From the NCBI GenBank assembly GCA_024760905.1, contig CM045729.1, positions 54,682,080-54,746,079 of the forward strand: a stretch of 64,000 bases of DNA. Direction: 5' to 3'. Positions 1 to 10,220 of this stretch are shown one piece after another (within the stretch, counting starts at the first letter, position 1; each line of letters opens with the position of its first letter). The position numbers and the translations under genes were made by a program. Below the pieces are notes generated by a model. The model did not search any database and was not told where the DNA came from. It worked only from the letters and a program-made list of their open reading frames with translations. The DNA comes from Plotosus lineatus (lineage: Eukaryota > Chordata > Actinopteri > Siluriformes > Plotosidae).

Positions 1-585
1 AGGTTGCCTGTATGGAAAAGGGGGGAGGGCCTATGCGATATTGAGTGTGTAGCAGTGATGTGGCTCCTGGGAAAAGGGGGCATGGGGTGGGATGAGGAAT
101 AATCAAAACTTTTGCATGAATATTAGGGTTTTGATAAATTTGTGACAGTATGTGAATGCTCAAGCTTATCATGAACTTAGCCGGTGTGTATTTCTGATTG
201 CTGTAGCACTAAATCAAGATAACCTATCTTCAGCTGATGTCAAGAAATCATCTGGAAGGTTTTAAATTGTTTCATAAATTGTACCTCACAACTTACAGTC
301 CACATGAGACAGCATAAAAGTGTCTGAAGTGCTAAACTGTTAAAACTACAACTTTAATTATACTGCAGTAAGCAACATTACATCTAAAATTCAGTTTTAC
401 AAAGGCAGTCAGCATTTTTCACAATGGAAAACAAGACAGCCAAAAGAATTTCAATATCTGAGCAACACCAGCATCTGTGTTCATTCCAAGACCATAGGCA
501 TCAGGAAATATGTGTTGCCCTCTTTGCTGATGTAATAATCTCCATTACTCTGATGTAACACTAAGTTTGAAGTGTAGGTGTAGGG
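1..585. other. intergenic, no gene seen
   Basis: AT-rich sequence without a credible coding exon. The stretch 532-577 recurs at 3742-3787, so part of it is an unclassified dispersed repeat. Confidence 0.5.
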
Positions 586-881
586 CAGTTTTTCTCAATT
601 ATTTTCTGTGGCGCCCCCTCTAGGAAGAAAAAAAATATTTCACGGCCCCCTCACCCCCACCCCACGAGCAACTATAAATACCGGTGGTATTACTGTGCTG
701 TATTTTTCTATCATATTATTATTAGTACACCTCTGCATAACATTGTATCTTTATTAACATTAAACACAAAAAAGAAATAAATATAGTTCAACTTACAACA
801 AAAAAGTCATTGTTTTTTAATCTGTAACAGAAAAGATTTAAAGTGCACCAATGTGCCTGAAATTAAAAAACTACATCCTTA
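586..881 (+). mobile_element. hAT-type MITE fragment
   Basis: It begins CAGTTTTTCTCAATTATTTT and stays closely similar to the complete copy at 23062-23652 through a CACCTCTGCATAACATTG segment and a GTGCACCAATGTGCCTGAAA segment. The right half is missing where an L2 LINE follows, so this is a truncated or interrupted non-autonomous copy. Confidence 0.7.
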
Positions 882-1682
882 TGCGTTCACCTTAACAATA
901 AACTGGACTGGTCCCACAACACCAACGCCCTGTACAAGAAGGGCCAGAGTCGCCTCCACCTTCTGAGGAGACTCAGGTCCTTTGGAGTATGCAGACCTCT
1001 GCTCAGGACATTTTATGACTCTGTGGTAGCCTCTGCAATCCTCTACGCTGCCATCTGCTGGGCCCCGGGCAGCACAGAGCGGGACAGAAAGAGACTGAAC
1101 AAGCTGGTCAGGAGGGCCAGCGCTGTCCTCGGCTGCCCACTGGACTCTGTGGAGGAGGTGAGTGAGAGGAGGATGGTAGCAAAGCTCACATCCATCCTGG
1201 TCAACAGCTCTCACCCACTTCACCAGACTGTAGAGAAGCTGAGTAGCTCCTTCAGTGGACGACTGAGACATCCTCAGTGCAGGAAGGAGCGCAGGTCGTT
1301 CATTCCCACCGCTGTCAGACTGTACAACGCCACTTTGTAACTGTCTGTGAAAATACCGGTTATGTGCAATAAAAACCCCGTGCACTTTAATCAGCCACAT
1401 CTACCCCACTGACTGTGAACATCAACCCATCTACTCTGCCCTCAGATATATATACACTTTAATATAGGTCAGTCTATAAAGTCGTTCCCTTCTTTTCTTT
1501 TATTGTTTATTAATTTATACTATTTATGTATCTATTTATTTATTTACTTATATAATATATATGTATGTGTGTATGTTTGTATATGTATCTATTTTTGCAC
1601 CCCCTACTGATGGTACCTCAAGAGCCTGTAACAGTGAATTTCTCCATTGTGAGATTAATAAAGCTGTATCTGTATCTGTATA
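882..1682 (+). mobile_element. L2-like (CR1/L2 clade) LINE, 5'-truncated 3' end
   Basis: Frames read the C-terminal part of a non-LTR reverse transcriptase: a KLDWS/TNALYKKGQSRL-type stretch, then at 1023-1340 an uninterrupted 105-codon piece with SVVASAILYAAICW and ERDRKRLNKLVRRAS, which is typical of fish L2/Maui elements. The 3' end has the family's GAATTTCTCC...ATTAATAAAG signature and a short TCTGTA repeat tail near 1660-1682. The endonuclease and most of the RT are absent, as in ordinary 5' truncation, so it cannot be autonomous. Confidence 0.75.
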
Positions 1683-2988
1683 ACCCCATTTCACTGGAGC
1701 GCGGCAGACTCGCGGAAGCAAAAATGTCATCCTCCAACGTTCCTCAGTCGTTCCGTCATCTTCCGTGTCCTTCCGTATGATTCCGAATGTATTCCTTTGC
1801 TTCCGGCAGGCCAAAATCTTTCGCGAACATGCTTTTGAACATGTTCAAAAGCACGTTCACGGAAAAATCTTCCGACAGTGTTCCCTTAGGTTCCTCAGTC
1901 ATTCCGCAAACGTTCCATCATTTCCTCAAACGTTCCGTGATCATTCCTTTTATTCCACCAGTGTTCCTTGAGCATTCTGCGAGCCTTCTCCCTCTTCCAG
2001 ATGGTCAAAAGCAGCCACAGAATCCCCACAGAGGACTCACGGAAGGTTTACGGAATACATGCGGAACGTTTGCGGAATGGTTGTAGATAACACAGATGAC
2101 TTGCAGAAAACTCAAGGAAGTCACTTCCACTATAAATATTAAATTATTCCAGTTAATTTTTTCTGTTTTCCTGTTCATGTAATAAAGTTTTAAAGTTATA
2201 ATCACTGTGGTTTGGACTTGTGTGCATGGTTTTTATTCTGGAATGATTTATTGAGGTGCAAATAAAAGGAACATATTGACATCATTGATATTAAACATAT
2301 TAACATATGTTAAATTTTAAATTTACTGTATTGCAAATTATAAACATTGCACATTATAAACATATGGTAAATTACAAACATATGTTAAATTTTAAATTTA
2401 TTGTACATTATAAACATATTATACATTATAAAGATATAGTATGAATGAGAGAATGAGCTTCCTTGGTCAAATCCGCGTATTTATAGGCGGAATCAGGAGC
2501 AAATCCTTTGATCTTTGCCGATTTTTCCTCCTTGAAACGTGGTTACGCTGGGTATTCCTCAGTCATTCCTCAGTAATTCCTTAGTCATTCCGTGTTGAAC
2601 GTGAATGTTCCACCTTCATTCTGCCTGTTCTGCGATCATTCCGTAGCTCTTCCTTCTAAAATGGAGTAGTGCTGTAGTCATTCCTCGAGTGTTCCTTGCT
2701 TTCCATGAACGCTCTGTGAATTGTCCGAAGGTCTTCCTTTGCAATCCGCACTGGTTCCGAAGGTAATCCGAGCGCTTTTACACATGTATTCCAACATTGT
2801 ACCGTGGTTTTTCTGTGTCTTTTTCACACATTCCATGAACGTTCAGAAGGTGTTACGAAGGTACAATTTTCTGTACGTTTTTGACCCAATTTCCGTGTAA
2901 AAAATGCCGAAGCTCCTCCGTAGAGTGCATTCCGCGCCTTTCCCTCCACGATCACTGCATTCCGCGCTCCAGTGAAATGGGGGTATTA
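1681..2988. mobile_element. unclassified TIR DNA element, non-autonomous
   Basis: The left end TAACCCCATTTCACTGGAGC is repeated in inverted orientation at the right end (about 2959-2988), giving terminal inverted repeats of about 20 bp or more. The inside has no long ORF. It carries many scattered copies of words such as TCAGTCATTCC and TTCCGT in both halves, a perfect palindrome at 1831-1852, and an AT-rich core (about 2130-2450). The TIR sequence does not let me assign a superfamily. It sits immediately after the L2 tail. Confidence 0.6.
1831..1852. repeat. perfect 22-bp palindrome
   Basis: The arm GCTTTTGAACA is followed directly by its reverse complement with no loop. Flanks extend the symmetry to about 21-bp arms with two mismatches (roughly 1821-1861). 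It lies in the left part of the TIR element. Confidence 0.9.
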
Positions 2989-3028
2989 CAGTCAGCACTA
3001 TTCGACACCCAGTCTTCCCCAGTCCTCC

Positions 3029-3105
3029 CCAGCAACTGCCTTAGCCTGTAGATGTTGCTGTAACCTCTCCCAGCAACTGCCTTAGCCTCTAGATGTCGCT
3101 GTAAT
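3029..3105. repeat. 41-bp tandem duplication
   Basis: Two head-to-tail units start with CAGCAACTGCCTTAGCCT and are offset by 41 bp, with a few substitutions between them (CTGTAGATGTTG versus CTCTAGATGTCG). Confidence 0.8.
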
Positions 3106-3115
3106 CGAAATACCG

Positions 3116-3205
3116 TATCTTCTTCTTTTCCTTTTGGCTTTTCCCTTAATTTTTTTCCAGCGGTCGCCACAGCGAATCATGGCATGTTTGATTTGGTAAA
3201 TAAAT
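3116..3205 (-). mobile_element. RTE/SINE 3' tail fragment
   Basis: Read on the minus strand it carries the GATTCGCTGTGGCGACC...AAAAGCCAAAAGGAAAAG-type end shared by the RTE LINE at 12934-16077 and the tRNA-headed SINEs. The head is missing. Confidence 0.6.
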
Positions 3206-3335
3206 AAATCGAGGAATTCTTCATCGCCTCCCTTGCACCTCACAGACATCATTCAAAACGCGCAGCAAATTTCTTGTTCAACACGTTCAACATGACCTGG
3301 AGAGTACATCTATAGACTTTTATTTTAGTAATAAT

Positions 3336-3506
<171 letters not shown>

Positions 3507-3526
3507 GATTAGTAGTATAACGTTAT

Positions 3527-3720
3527 CTTTGCCCCCTGCTCTGACTGACGGTATATGTACATGTAATATGTGTAGATAATATCAATAAATACATATTCAA
3601 TGCTATAAGTGCTTATAACAATTAAACATTCAAAATAATGCATAAGATAAACAAAATATAAATACACACAGACGCACGCAGACACAGACGAGATCTGTAA
3701 TAATATAAAAATAATCTCCA
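3527..3720 (-). mobile_element. fragment of the TA-flanked GGGATCCCT MITE family
   Basis: Shares the AATATCAATAAATACATATT...ATGCATAAGAT core with the copies at 32273-32711, 35910-36326, 49534-50422 and 59382-59815, but lacks clear termini. Confidence 0.6.
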
Positions 3721-4244
3721 TTAATAATTTATAATAATAAAATAATAATCTCCATTACTCTGAATTAACATTAAGTTTGAAGTGTAGCTGTGTGTGTGTG
3801 TGTGGGGGGGGGTGTCCCTTCAGTGTCAAGCACATTAGTGATCAGGCATTAATGTGAAGTAGAAAAATTCTGTTATGCAGGTGTTTGGGTGGTTGAGGTC
3901 ACATATCCTCATAGAACTTGCTTTGTGCACTGGGGCATTGTCGTGACGAAACAGAATTGGCCCCTTAGCTCCAGTGAAGGGAAATCTTAATGGCATTGCA
4001 TACAAAGATAATGAAGCACTTTGAAGTTTTTTGAATAGCTATCCATATGGGCGTGATGGCCAGATGACCCTAAAATGACCTGATTTTCCATAATGAGTGC
4101 CGATGTTGCAGCCAGTGTGATATACATACACTTCAAAGCATATATACGAATAGAATTATTTTTGTTTGTACATACACAATCGCAGACTGTAGCTCATTCA
4201 GGTATGTTGGCTTCAAGAAAACCATAAGTTGATAGAAATAATAT
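3721..4244. other. intergenic, nothing coding seen
   Basis: Contains the second copy of the 46-bp dispersed repeat (3742-3787), a TG/G tract near 3789-3812, and around 3905-4100 a stretch with words reminiscent of a badly decayed mariner-type element (for example GGCATTGTCGTGACGAAA). I could not define ends. Confidence 0.4.
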
Positions 4245-4306
4245 GACAGATTTCCTTTTGGCTTTCCCCTTTTTTAGGGGTCGCCACAGTGAATGATTCG
4301 CACGAA
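4245..4306 (-). mobile_element. RTE/SINE 3' tail fragment
   Basis: Minus-strand GAATCATTCACTGTGGCGAC then AAGGGGAAAGCC-type end, the 3' terminus shared by the RTE LINE and SINE family A. Confidence 0.55.
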
Positions 4307-4533
4307 TATAATCTATCCATTTGGGTTACAGAATTATACACCTTTTGTTTGTACAGGAAAAAACATAGAAAAAAGAAAAGTATGTGCTTGTCTTCATCTG
4401 CTGGCCAGATTGAAAATCACCATCTGAAAAGAGTTGGGGGTTAAAACTGAGATTTGGGATTGATGCTTTGTAGCTCTGCTGGGAAACTCTAAACAATAAT
4501 TGCTATATGTTATTGTTTACATAGTTTAATATA

Positions 4534-4880
4534 AGGCAGTGGTGGCCTGGTGGTAAAAGGGTGCTGGATTACTGATCCTAAGGTTGGGGGTTCAAGTCCC
4601 ACTCTCCACAAGGTTGTCACTGTCCCCCCAGTGCAGCTAACTGGGTTATCAGAGGCCGGCCATGTCTCTCACTGTCTATGATGAGAGGCATGTAAAAGAA
4701 CCATTGCTGACTTTCGACAAGAGTAGGCTGCAAAGCCGTCGTCGTGTTTCCGCCCAGCGATGGCCTGGCGAGCTATCCAGGGTGTACTCTGCCCTCGCCC
4801 GAAGTTGGCTGGGATGGGCAATTAGGATGGGACCCTAATTAGGATTAAGCGGTTACAGAAAATGAACTGAACTGAAATAA
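4534..4880 (+). mobile_element. chimeric SINE: family A head with V-SINE-type 3' tail
   Basis: The head (4534-4735) has a tRNA-like A box (TGGCCTGGTGG) and B box (GGTTCAAGTCC) followed by the family A body ending in CAAAGCCGTCGTCGTGTTTC. Other family A copies then continue into an RTE-like tail. This one switches to AGCGATGGCCTGGCGAGCTA...CCCTAATTAGGATTAAGCGG, which is the 3' part of the V-SINE-like family. A second copy of the same arrangement lies at 41695-41957 on the minus strand. Confidence 0.75.
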
Positions 4881-5843
4881 CTAAAATTGAAGGATGAACA
4901 TGTGTACTTATGCTACCAACATAATGAGACTGTTTCTATGGTTAATAATCAAAAGCTTCAAATGTGCAAATGTGTAAATGTGGCGTTTAACCCTGGAATG
5001 ACCCTGTAAAGAATGTACGTTAATAGTACACTCTTTTCACTTTAGTAAACTTATTAGCAATTGCAATGGGTTTTCTCCACAAGTGAGAGTATGTAATAAA
5101 TACGCAATCTCCATTTATGTCTTTGTAAAACGTGCTCCGGTGTGCAGCATTTCTTGAAAGGTAGATCTCCATGTGTCCCTCGATGTTCAGTACTACAGCC
5201 TGTAGACAGTCCAGAGAAACAGATGCCAGGACTCTCAACATTGTCCTTTAACTGATCGAGGTACAGCATCACAGAAATAGCTCTCAGTAATGTAGCCGAA
5301 CATTTACATTGATGGCATTTGGCAAATTCCCTTATCCAGAGCAACCAGAGTCTTAACTACGGCGCCACCTTCTATTCCCAACAGAAAACCATCAAGGGGA
5401 ATGAAACCTAGAGATGCAGACTGATAAGACTAGAAGTCAACATATTTGGATGCAAGTGGAAAATAAGCTTGAAAATAGCAGGTTGCCTTTGCTGCTGCTG
5501 CTGCATAGCCCTGAAACACTGGAGTCCAAGTTGTTTAGATCACAAAAGACAACAGTTTCCCCAGAAAGCAGTTGGTGCCTTGTTCCCGCTACACAAGTTA
5601 TGTAATAATCACACAGTTAGGTTCTTTATTCTGAATATAAGTATGGGCCTATGATGGCACAGGGAGAAAGTGATCCTGTGCTTTTTTTTTTTTTTTTTTT
5701 TTTTTGCACATTACTCAGGCTTCTGTCATTCAATGGATTTCATATTTTTGTGATTTACATGCCCTGACAAAAGGACGTAATATTTATCAGACCACCACAG
5801 GTTGTTTAGGAACACAGGGTCTGAGTAGGCATAAATAAGAGTA
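4881..5843. other. intergenic, nothing coding seen
   Basis: No credible exon. A T tract of about 24 bases is at 5682-5705. Short ORFs on both strands lack family resemblance. Confidence 0.45.
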
Positions 5844-5909
5844 CAGCAGTGCTTAAAAGTTTGTGAACGCTTAAGAATTTTATACATTTCTGCATAAATA
5901 TGATCTAAA

Positions 5910-6254
5910 TAGGGGCAGTGGTGGTCTAGTGGTAATGGGCGCTTGATTGCTGATCCTAAGGTTGGTTGTTTGAGTCCCACTCTCCAAAAGGTTGTCACTG
6001 TCCCCCCCAGTGCAGCTAACTGGGTGATCAAAGGCTGACCATGTCTCTCACTGTCTATGGTGAGAGGTTCATGTAAAAGAACCATTGCTGACTTTGGTAA
6101 AGAGGAGCTGCAAAGCCGTCAGCGTGTTTCTGCCCCTTGCTAAAGGGTTGTGTCAGGAAGGGCATCTGACGTAAAAACCTACGCCAAATCAAACGTGCAA
6201 ATCATTCGCTGTGGCGACCCCTGAAAACGGGAAAAAAATCGAAAGGAAATCTCT
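5910..6254 (+). mobile_element. SINE family A, RTE-tailed, with perfect 20-bp TSD
   Basis: The tRNA-like head has the A-box-like TGGTCTAGTGG and a B box degraded to GTTTGAGTCC. The tail GTGTCAGGAAGGGCATCTGA...TTCGCTGTGGCGACC is RTE-like. The 20-base duplication CTGCATAAATATGATCTAAA is at 5890-5909 and again at 6255-6274, showing insertion into the Tc1 by LINE-type retrotransposition. Confidence 0.9.
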
Positions 6255-6356
6255 CTGCATAAATATGATCTAAAACATCACCAGATTTTCACACAAATCC
6301 TAAAAGTAGGTGGAGTGAACCCCATTAAATAAATGCAACAAAAATATTTTGCTTCA

Positions 6357-6480
6357 CGTGGTGAAGGAGGACATGAAGGAAGTTGGTGTAAGAGAAGAAG
6401 ATGCAGAGGATAGGGTGAGATGGAGGCAGAAGATTCGCTGTGGCGACCCCTGAAGGGAAAAGCCGAAAGGAAAAGAAGAA
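6357..6480 (+). mobile_element. 5'-truncated RTE LINE 3' end
   Basis: Matches the last part of the RTE at 15950-16072: AAGGAGGACATGAAGG, then GTAAGAGAAGAAGATGCAG, then GATTCGCTGTGGCGACCCCT and an AAGAAGAACAACAAC tail. Confidence 0.85.
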
Positions 6481-7472
6481 CAACAACAAAAATATTTTGC
6501 TTGGCTGTAATTTATTGTATGAAATGGTCCAATATTATATGTCTGAGAGTGGAAAAAGTTTGTAGACCTCTAGGATTAGCAGGTAATTTAAAGGTGAAAT
6601 TAGAGTCAGGTGTTTACAGTCAGTTGGCCGACAATAAAATGTGAATGGGCGGCCTGTTTGATTTAAAGAATACTGACCTTGCAAAGTGTCAGCATGTTTG
6701 TGGAAGTGTATTTGTGGAGGAGGGAGTATCTGAAGAGCTCAGAAAAAAAGGTTGTTGACGCTTGTCTGGCTGGAAAAGGTTACAAAACTGTCTAAAGAGT
6801 TTTGACTCCACCGATCCTCAGTAAGATAAATTATGTACAAATAAAGGAAATTCACTCCCCAGGAGTAGTCAGACTGAAAAAACAACCAACTGAAACGCCA
6901 AGAGCAAGGCGTGTAATAACCGGCAAGGTTACTATAGGACTCCACGGTAACTTCTAAGAAATTCCCAGCATTTCTCTCACACTGGATAATGTTCACAAGT
7001 CCACAATCAGGAGAACATTGAACAACAAATGGTGTGATGGCAGGGTTGCAGGAAGAAATCCTGTACTTTCCAAAAGGAACATTGCTGCTTTCCGCAGTTT
7101 GCTAAAGATCACCGGTATAAACCAGGAGGAAGAAAAGTGTCTTGTGGATGGATGCGACTGAAATAGAACTTTTTGTTAGAATGGGGTGTTATTTCTGGAG
7201 AAAGGGAAACGTTAAATATCAGGATGAGAAGCTTATTGCATCTGTGAAATATAGTAATAGTAGGATCATGGTTTGGGCCAGGACTACTTGAACTCATTAA
7301 TAAATTCTGAATTATTTCAACAAATATGAATGGAAAATTTCAACATCGTTCCAGAAACTGAATCCCAAGATGCAGCAAAACAATCCAAGCACTCAATCAC
7401 GAAACATACACGTGACATTTATGCAGTTACACACAAGATTCTTAAGGGTTCACAACCTTTCGTGTACTACTG

Positions 7473-8081
7473 TATCTATGGCTAGCTCTCCCCTCGCAGG
7501 TGTTCATCTGTACAATAGAAATCTAATCCGGACCACACTTTCAAATCAATGGATACCAATCTTTCTGGATATATGAGGTGAAGCTTTGGTGAACCAATCG
7601 GATCCTTTTCTTGCTGCTTCTAGTAATTCTTTGAGAATATGTCCATCATTCAGATTAACCAGAGCCATGGTTGTGCTTTGTTTGTCTACTGCTCTTTTCA
7701 TTACTGCAGCTCTGTGTAGCCAATGTTTAGTGTTATGCTTGAGTGCTCTTTCGTCCAAAACCATATGGTTCTGTGATAACTTGCATGCCGCACAGTTGTT
7801 TGAATTCATAAATTGAGATCATGAATCATTGACATTATTTAGTTTTGTAATATGACCTAACCATATGTAATATGACCTTTTGTTTCCCCTCATTCCACAG
7901 CTATAATATCCTAGAGCCCACAGTTCTAACCAATGGTGGAGGCTTGGGGACTTGTCACATTCTGTCTCACCAGGAGTAGCAGGGCTACCATGACTGTATC
8001 ACATTTGGTCAGGTATTACATGTATCAGTAAATCCATATTAATTCTTATACAGCACTACACCATATGACCGGTTGCTGTAT
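7473..8081. other. intergenic with an unassigned 87-codon minus-strand ORF
   Basis: The open frame at 7809-7546 (minus) has an ordinary amino-acid mix (RKGSDWFTKASPH, VNLNDGHILKELLEAARK). I recognise no family and see no clear splice sites. It could be a relic of a mobile element or chance. Confidence 0.3.
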
Positions 8082-8426
8082 GAGGCAGTGGTGGCCTGGT
8101 GATAAAGGGCGCTGGATCGCTGATCCTAAAGGTTGGGGGTTCGAGTCCCACTCTCCACAAGGTTGTCACTGTCCCCCCAGCGCAGTTAACTGGGTTATCA
8201 AAGGCCGGCCATGTCTCTCACTGTCTATGGTGAGATGTTCATGTAAAAGAACCATTGCTGATGTTCGTAAAGAGTAGCTGCAAAGCCGTCAGCGTGTTTC
8301 TGTCCCTTGTTAAAGGGTTGTGTCAGAAAGGGCATCCGATGTAAAAACCTATACCAAATCATACATGCGAATCAGATGATTCGCTGTGGCGACCCCTGAG
8401 AAAAGAGAAAAGGCTGAAAAGAAAAG
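8082..8426 (+). mobile_element. SINE family A, RTE-tailed, with TSD
   Basis: Head with A box TGGCCTGGTGA and a good B box GGTTCGAGTCC, the family body, and an RTE-like tail. The flanks ATGACCGGTTGCTGTAT (8065-8081) and ATGACCAGTTGCTGTAT (8427-8443) are a 17-bp target duplication with one difference. Confidence 0.9.
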
Positions 8427-9415
8427 ATGACCAGTTGCTGTATATTCATTAGATGACCGTTTCCAGTGATGATCGTACCAATTGACCCACATTAAGCCTA
8501 CATGGCTTGAAAGGAACTTCTAAACGACAGCAAGTCTGCACGACCCCTTCTTGCTTTATTCTACTTTCTAAAACGACAAATCCCAATATACTTTGAAATC
8601 TCAGCTTGTCATTTGTGATTGACAAGCTGTTCAAGAAATGAGATTTTTTAAAATGTAATTGTCAAATAAATCACCCTACATATAAACTGAATTAAAAATG
8701 GATTTTCATTGATCGAGTCTCACGCCTGATGTTTCTTTTGACTAGTTAACATGTCTTGAGGACTCTAACCCAGGACCTTGGTGTGACCACCACTATGCCA
8801 CCTTTATGCTGCTCTTAAAGTATTCTGAGAGGAAATGCCAACACTGTTTCGTTACTTCTCGTTTCCACAAACTTAATAAACATCAAAACAGCCATTGTTT
8901 GGTTAATTTTTCACAAACATCTTGAATTGATGACAGAAAAAAAAAAATCCCTCCAGAAAATCTCTTCCAACACACCCCAAAAGGCTTTCTGTAGGATTAG
9001 AACTCCATGATGCCATTTCATGTGTGAAAGTGACTCCTCATGCTCCCTGAACCATTCGCTGTTTCAGGCCCAATTTTATATTTGTGCCATTAGGGGAGAA
9101 AGCATCCATTGATGGAATAACCTGTTCATTCAGGTCATCAGCTGACCTAATTTTATTACCATTTAATGTTGCTGAGCTTTGGTCTGACAAAAGTGAAGCA
9201 CCAATGCCACAGTGGTTAAGCTAAAAGGAAGGCCATCAATCTTTTTCTTTTCAGCTGGGCAGTGTAGAATATATTCTTCATTAACAGTCATTGCAAACTC
9301 TTACCATAGAAATGGTCAGATCCTCCCCTTTCACCAAGAGGTTTTCTTGGCATTTACATTAAATAAAGTGTAGTAGTGCAGTAAGAAATCCGCAACATGG
9401 ATCACAAACACATAC
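8427..9415. other. intergenic, nothing seen
   Basis: No repeat end, RNA gene or coding exon that I can support. It lies downstream of the rbm44 polyadenylation site. Confidence 0.4.
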
Positions 9416-9950
9416 TTCAGACATCAGGCACAGAACTTTTATTATTATTATTGATAATGGAACATAGGGATCAGATTTACCTTTAGCAACCAGTAACTCA
9501 CATGTTAACGCAGAGTAGCCAATTAGAAGTTATTTATGTGCTTCATGTCAATCAACTTCCAGTGGTTGAAAACAAATGAACAGAAACAAAGTTTTCTGTC
9601 TGTACACTTCTACAGTGGGCATACCTGATGAAATGGCCAATTGGATCAAGTGCAAGCTAGGTATTCTTTTAACACGAAACACCACTGAACAGTTTCGTAC
9701 AGACCATTTTATACTGTTGAGTTTTAACTGTTTAAGCCTACTAAAGTGTCACAATTTACAGTTTCCCCGTCAATATACATTTTCTCAAAATAGAAACTAC
9801 CACACAGCAACACTTCTTAAAGTCTACATATTAAAAAAAAAAGCGACACTCATTAGATATGACATGGCCATGGAATGCTTAAAAGAACCAAACCAACACA
9901 AATAACAGATGCGAATCTTCACCAATGACGTGAATTTTCCGTCATCTTGC
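9416..9950 (-). other. rbm44: rbm44 3'UTR (predicted)
   Basis: Follows the rbm44 stop codon. The first plausible minus-strand AATAAA is at 9443-9438, so the transcript may end near 9420. The extent is inferred from that signal only. Confidence 0.45.
9438..9443 (-). terminator. candidate poly(A) signal of rbm44
   Basis: AATAAA on the minus strand about 510 bp past the stop codon. Confidence 0.4.
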
Positions 9951-10220
9951 TTACTCTCTGGTGGACTGATTGAGAAGTTCAGAGGTCATATTCACTATAT
10001 CTTTGAGCAACATGCCACTGAGGGCACCATGATGCTTCGCCTGGAGCTCTAGCAAAGCATTGACAAACCGCTGTCTGCCCACTTTTGGGTGACGTGCTGA
10101 TAACTGGGCCATGATTGTGTTAAAGCTGCCCATGGTTCCATAGTGTTGTGGCACAAAGGTACCAGATGCAGTGGGTGTAGTGCAGATGTTGGTAAGCTTA
10201 GCCAGACTGCAGCGGAGTGG
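9951..10220 (-). CDS. rbm44: rbm44 exon 18 (last), C-terminal domain and stop
   Basis: Acceptor CCCCAAG at its upper edge; phase 0 entry; encodes PLRCSLAKLTNIC through LLNQSTRE and a TAA stop (89 aa). It holds the RBM44/TTC3-like C-terminal helical domain. Confidence 0.88.
   Translation of the reverse strand, partial: PLRCSLAKLTNICTTPTASGTFVPQHYGTMGSFNTIMAQLSARHPKVGRQRFVNALLELQAKHHGALSGMLLKDIVNMTSELLNQSTRE

Larger units (their letters stand above)
5844..7472 (+). mobile_element. decayed Tc1/mariner transposon
   Basis: Flanked by TA. The left terminus CAGCAGTGCTTAAAAGTTTG matches the reverse complement of the right terminus (CAGTAGTACACGAAAGGTTG) over about 38 bp. The inside reads as broken pieces of a Tc1 transposase gene (around 6730-7290), including the paired-domain-like N-terminal region, with many stops and a large loss of the catalytic region. 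A SINE (5910-6254) and a short RTE end (6357-6480) are inserted in it. The transposase cannot be functional. Confidence 0.85.

Noticed and set aside
879..1400. 173-codon minus-strand ORF
   Set aside because: Antisense of the L2 LINE coding end on the plus strand.
8082..8160. Possible tRNA gene (A and B boxes)
   Set aside because: The boxes belong to a SINE head; body, tail and target duplication are present and the stems do not form a proper cloverleaf by eye.
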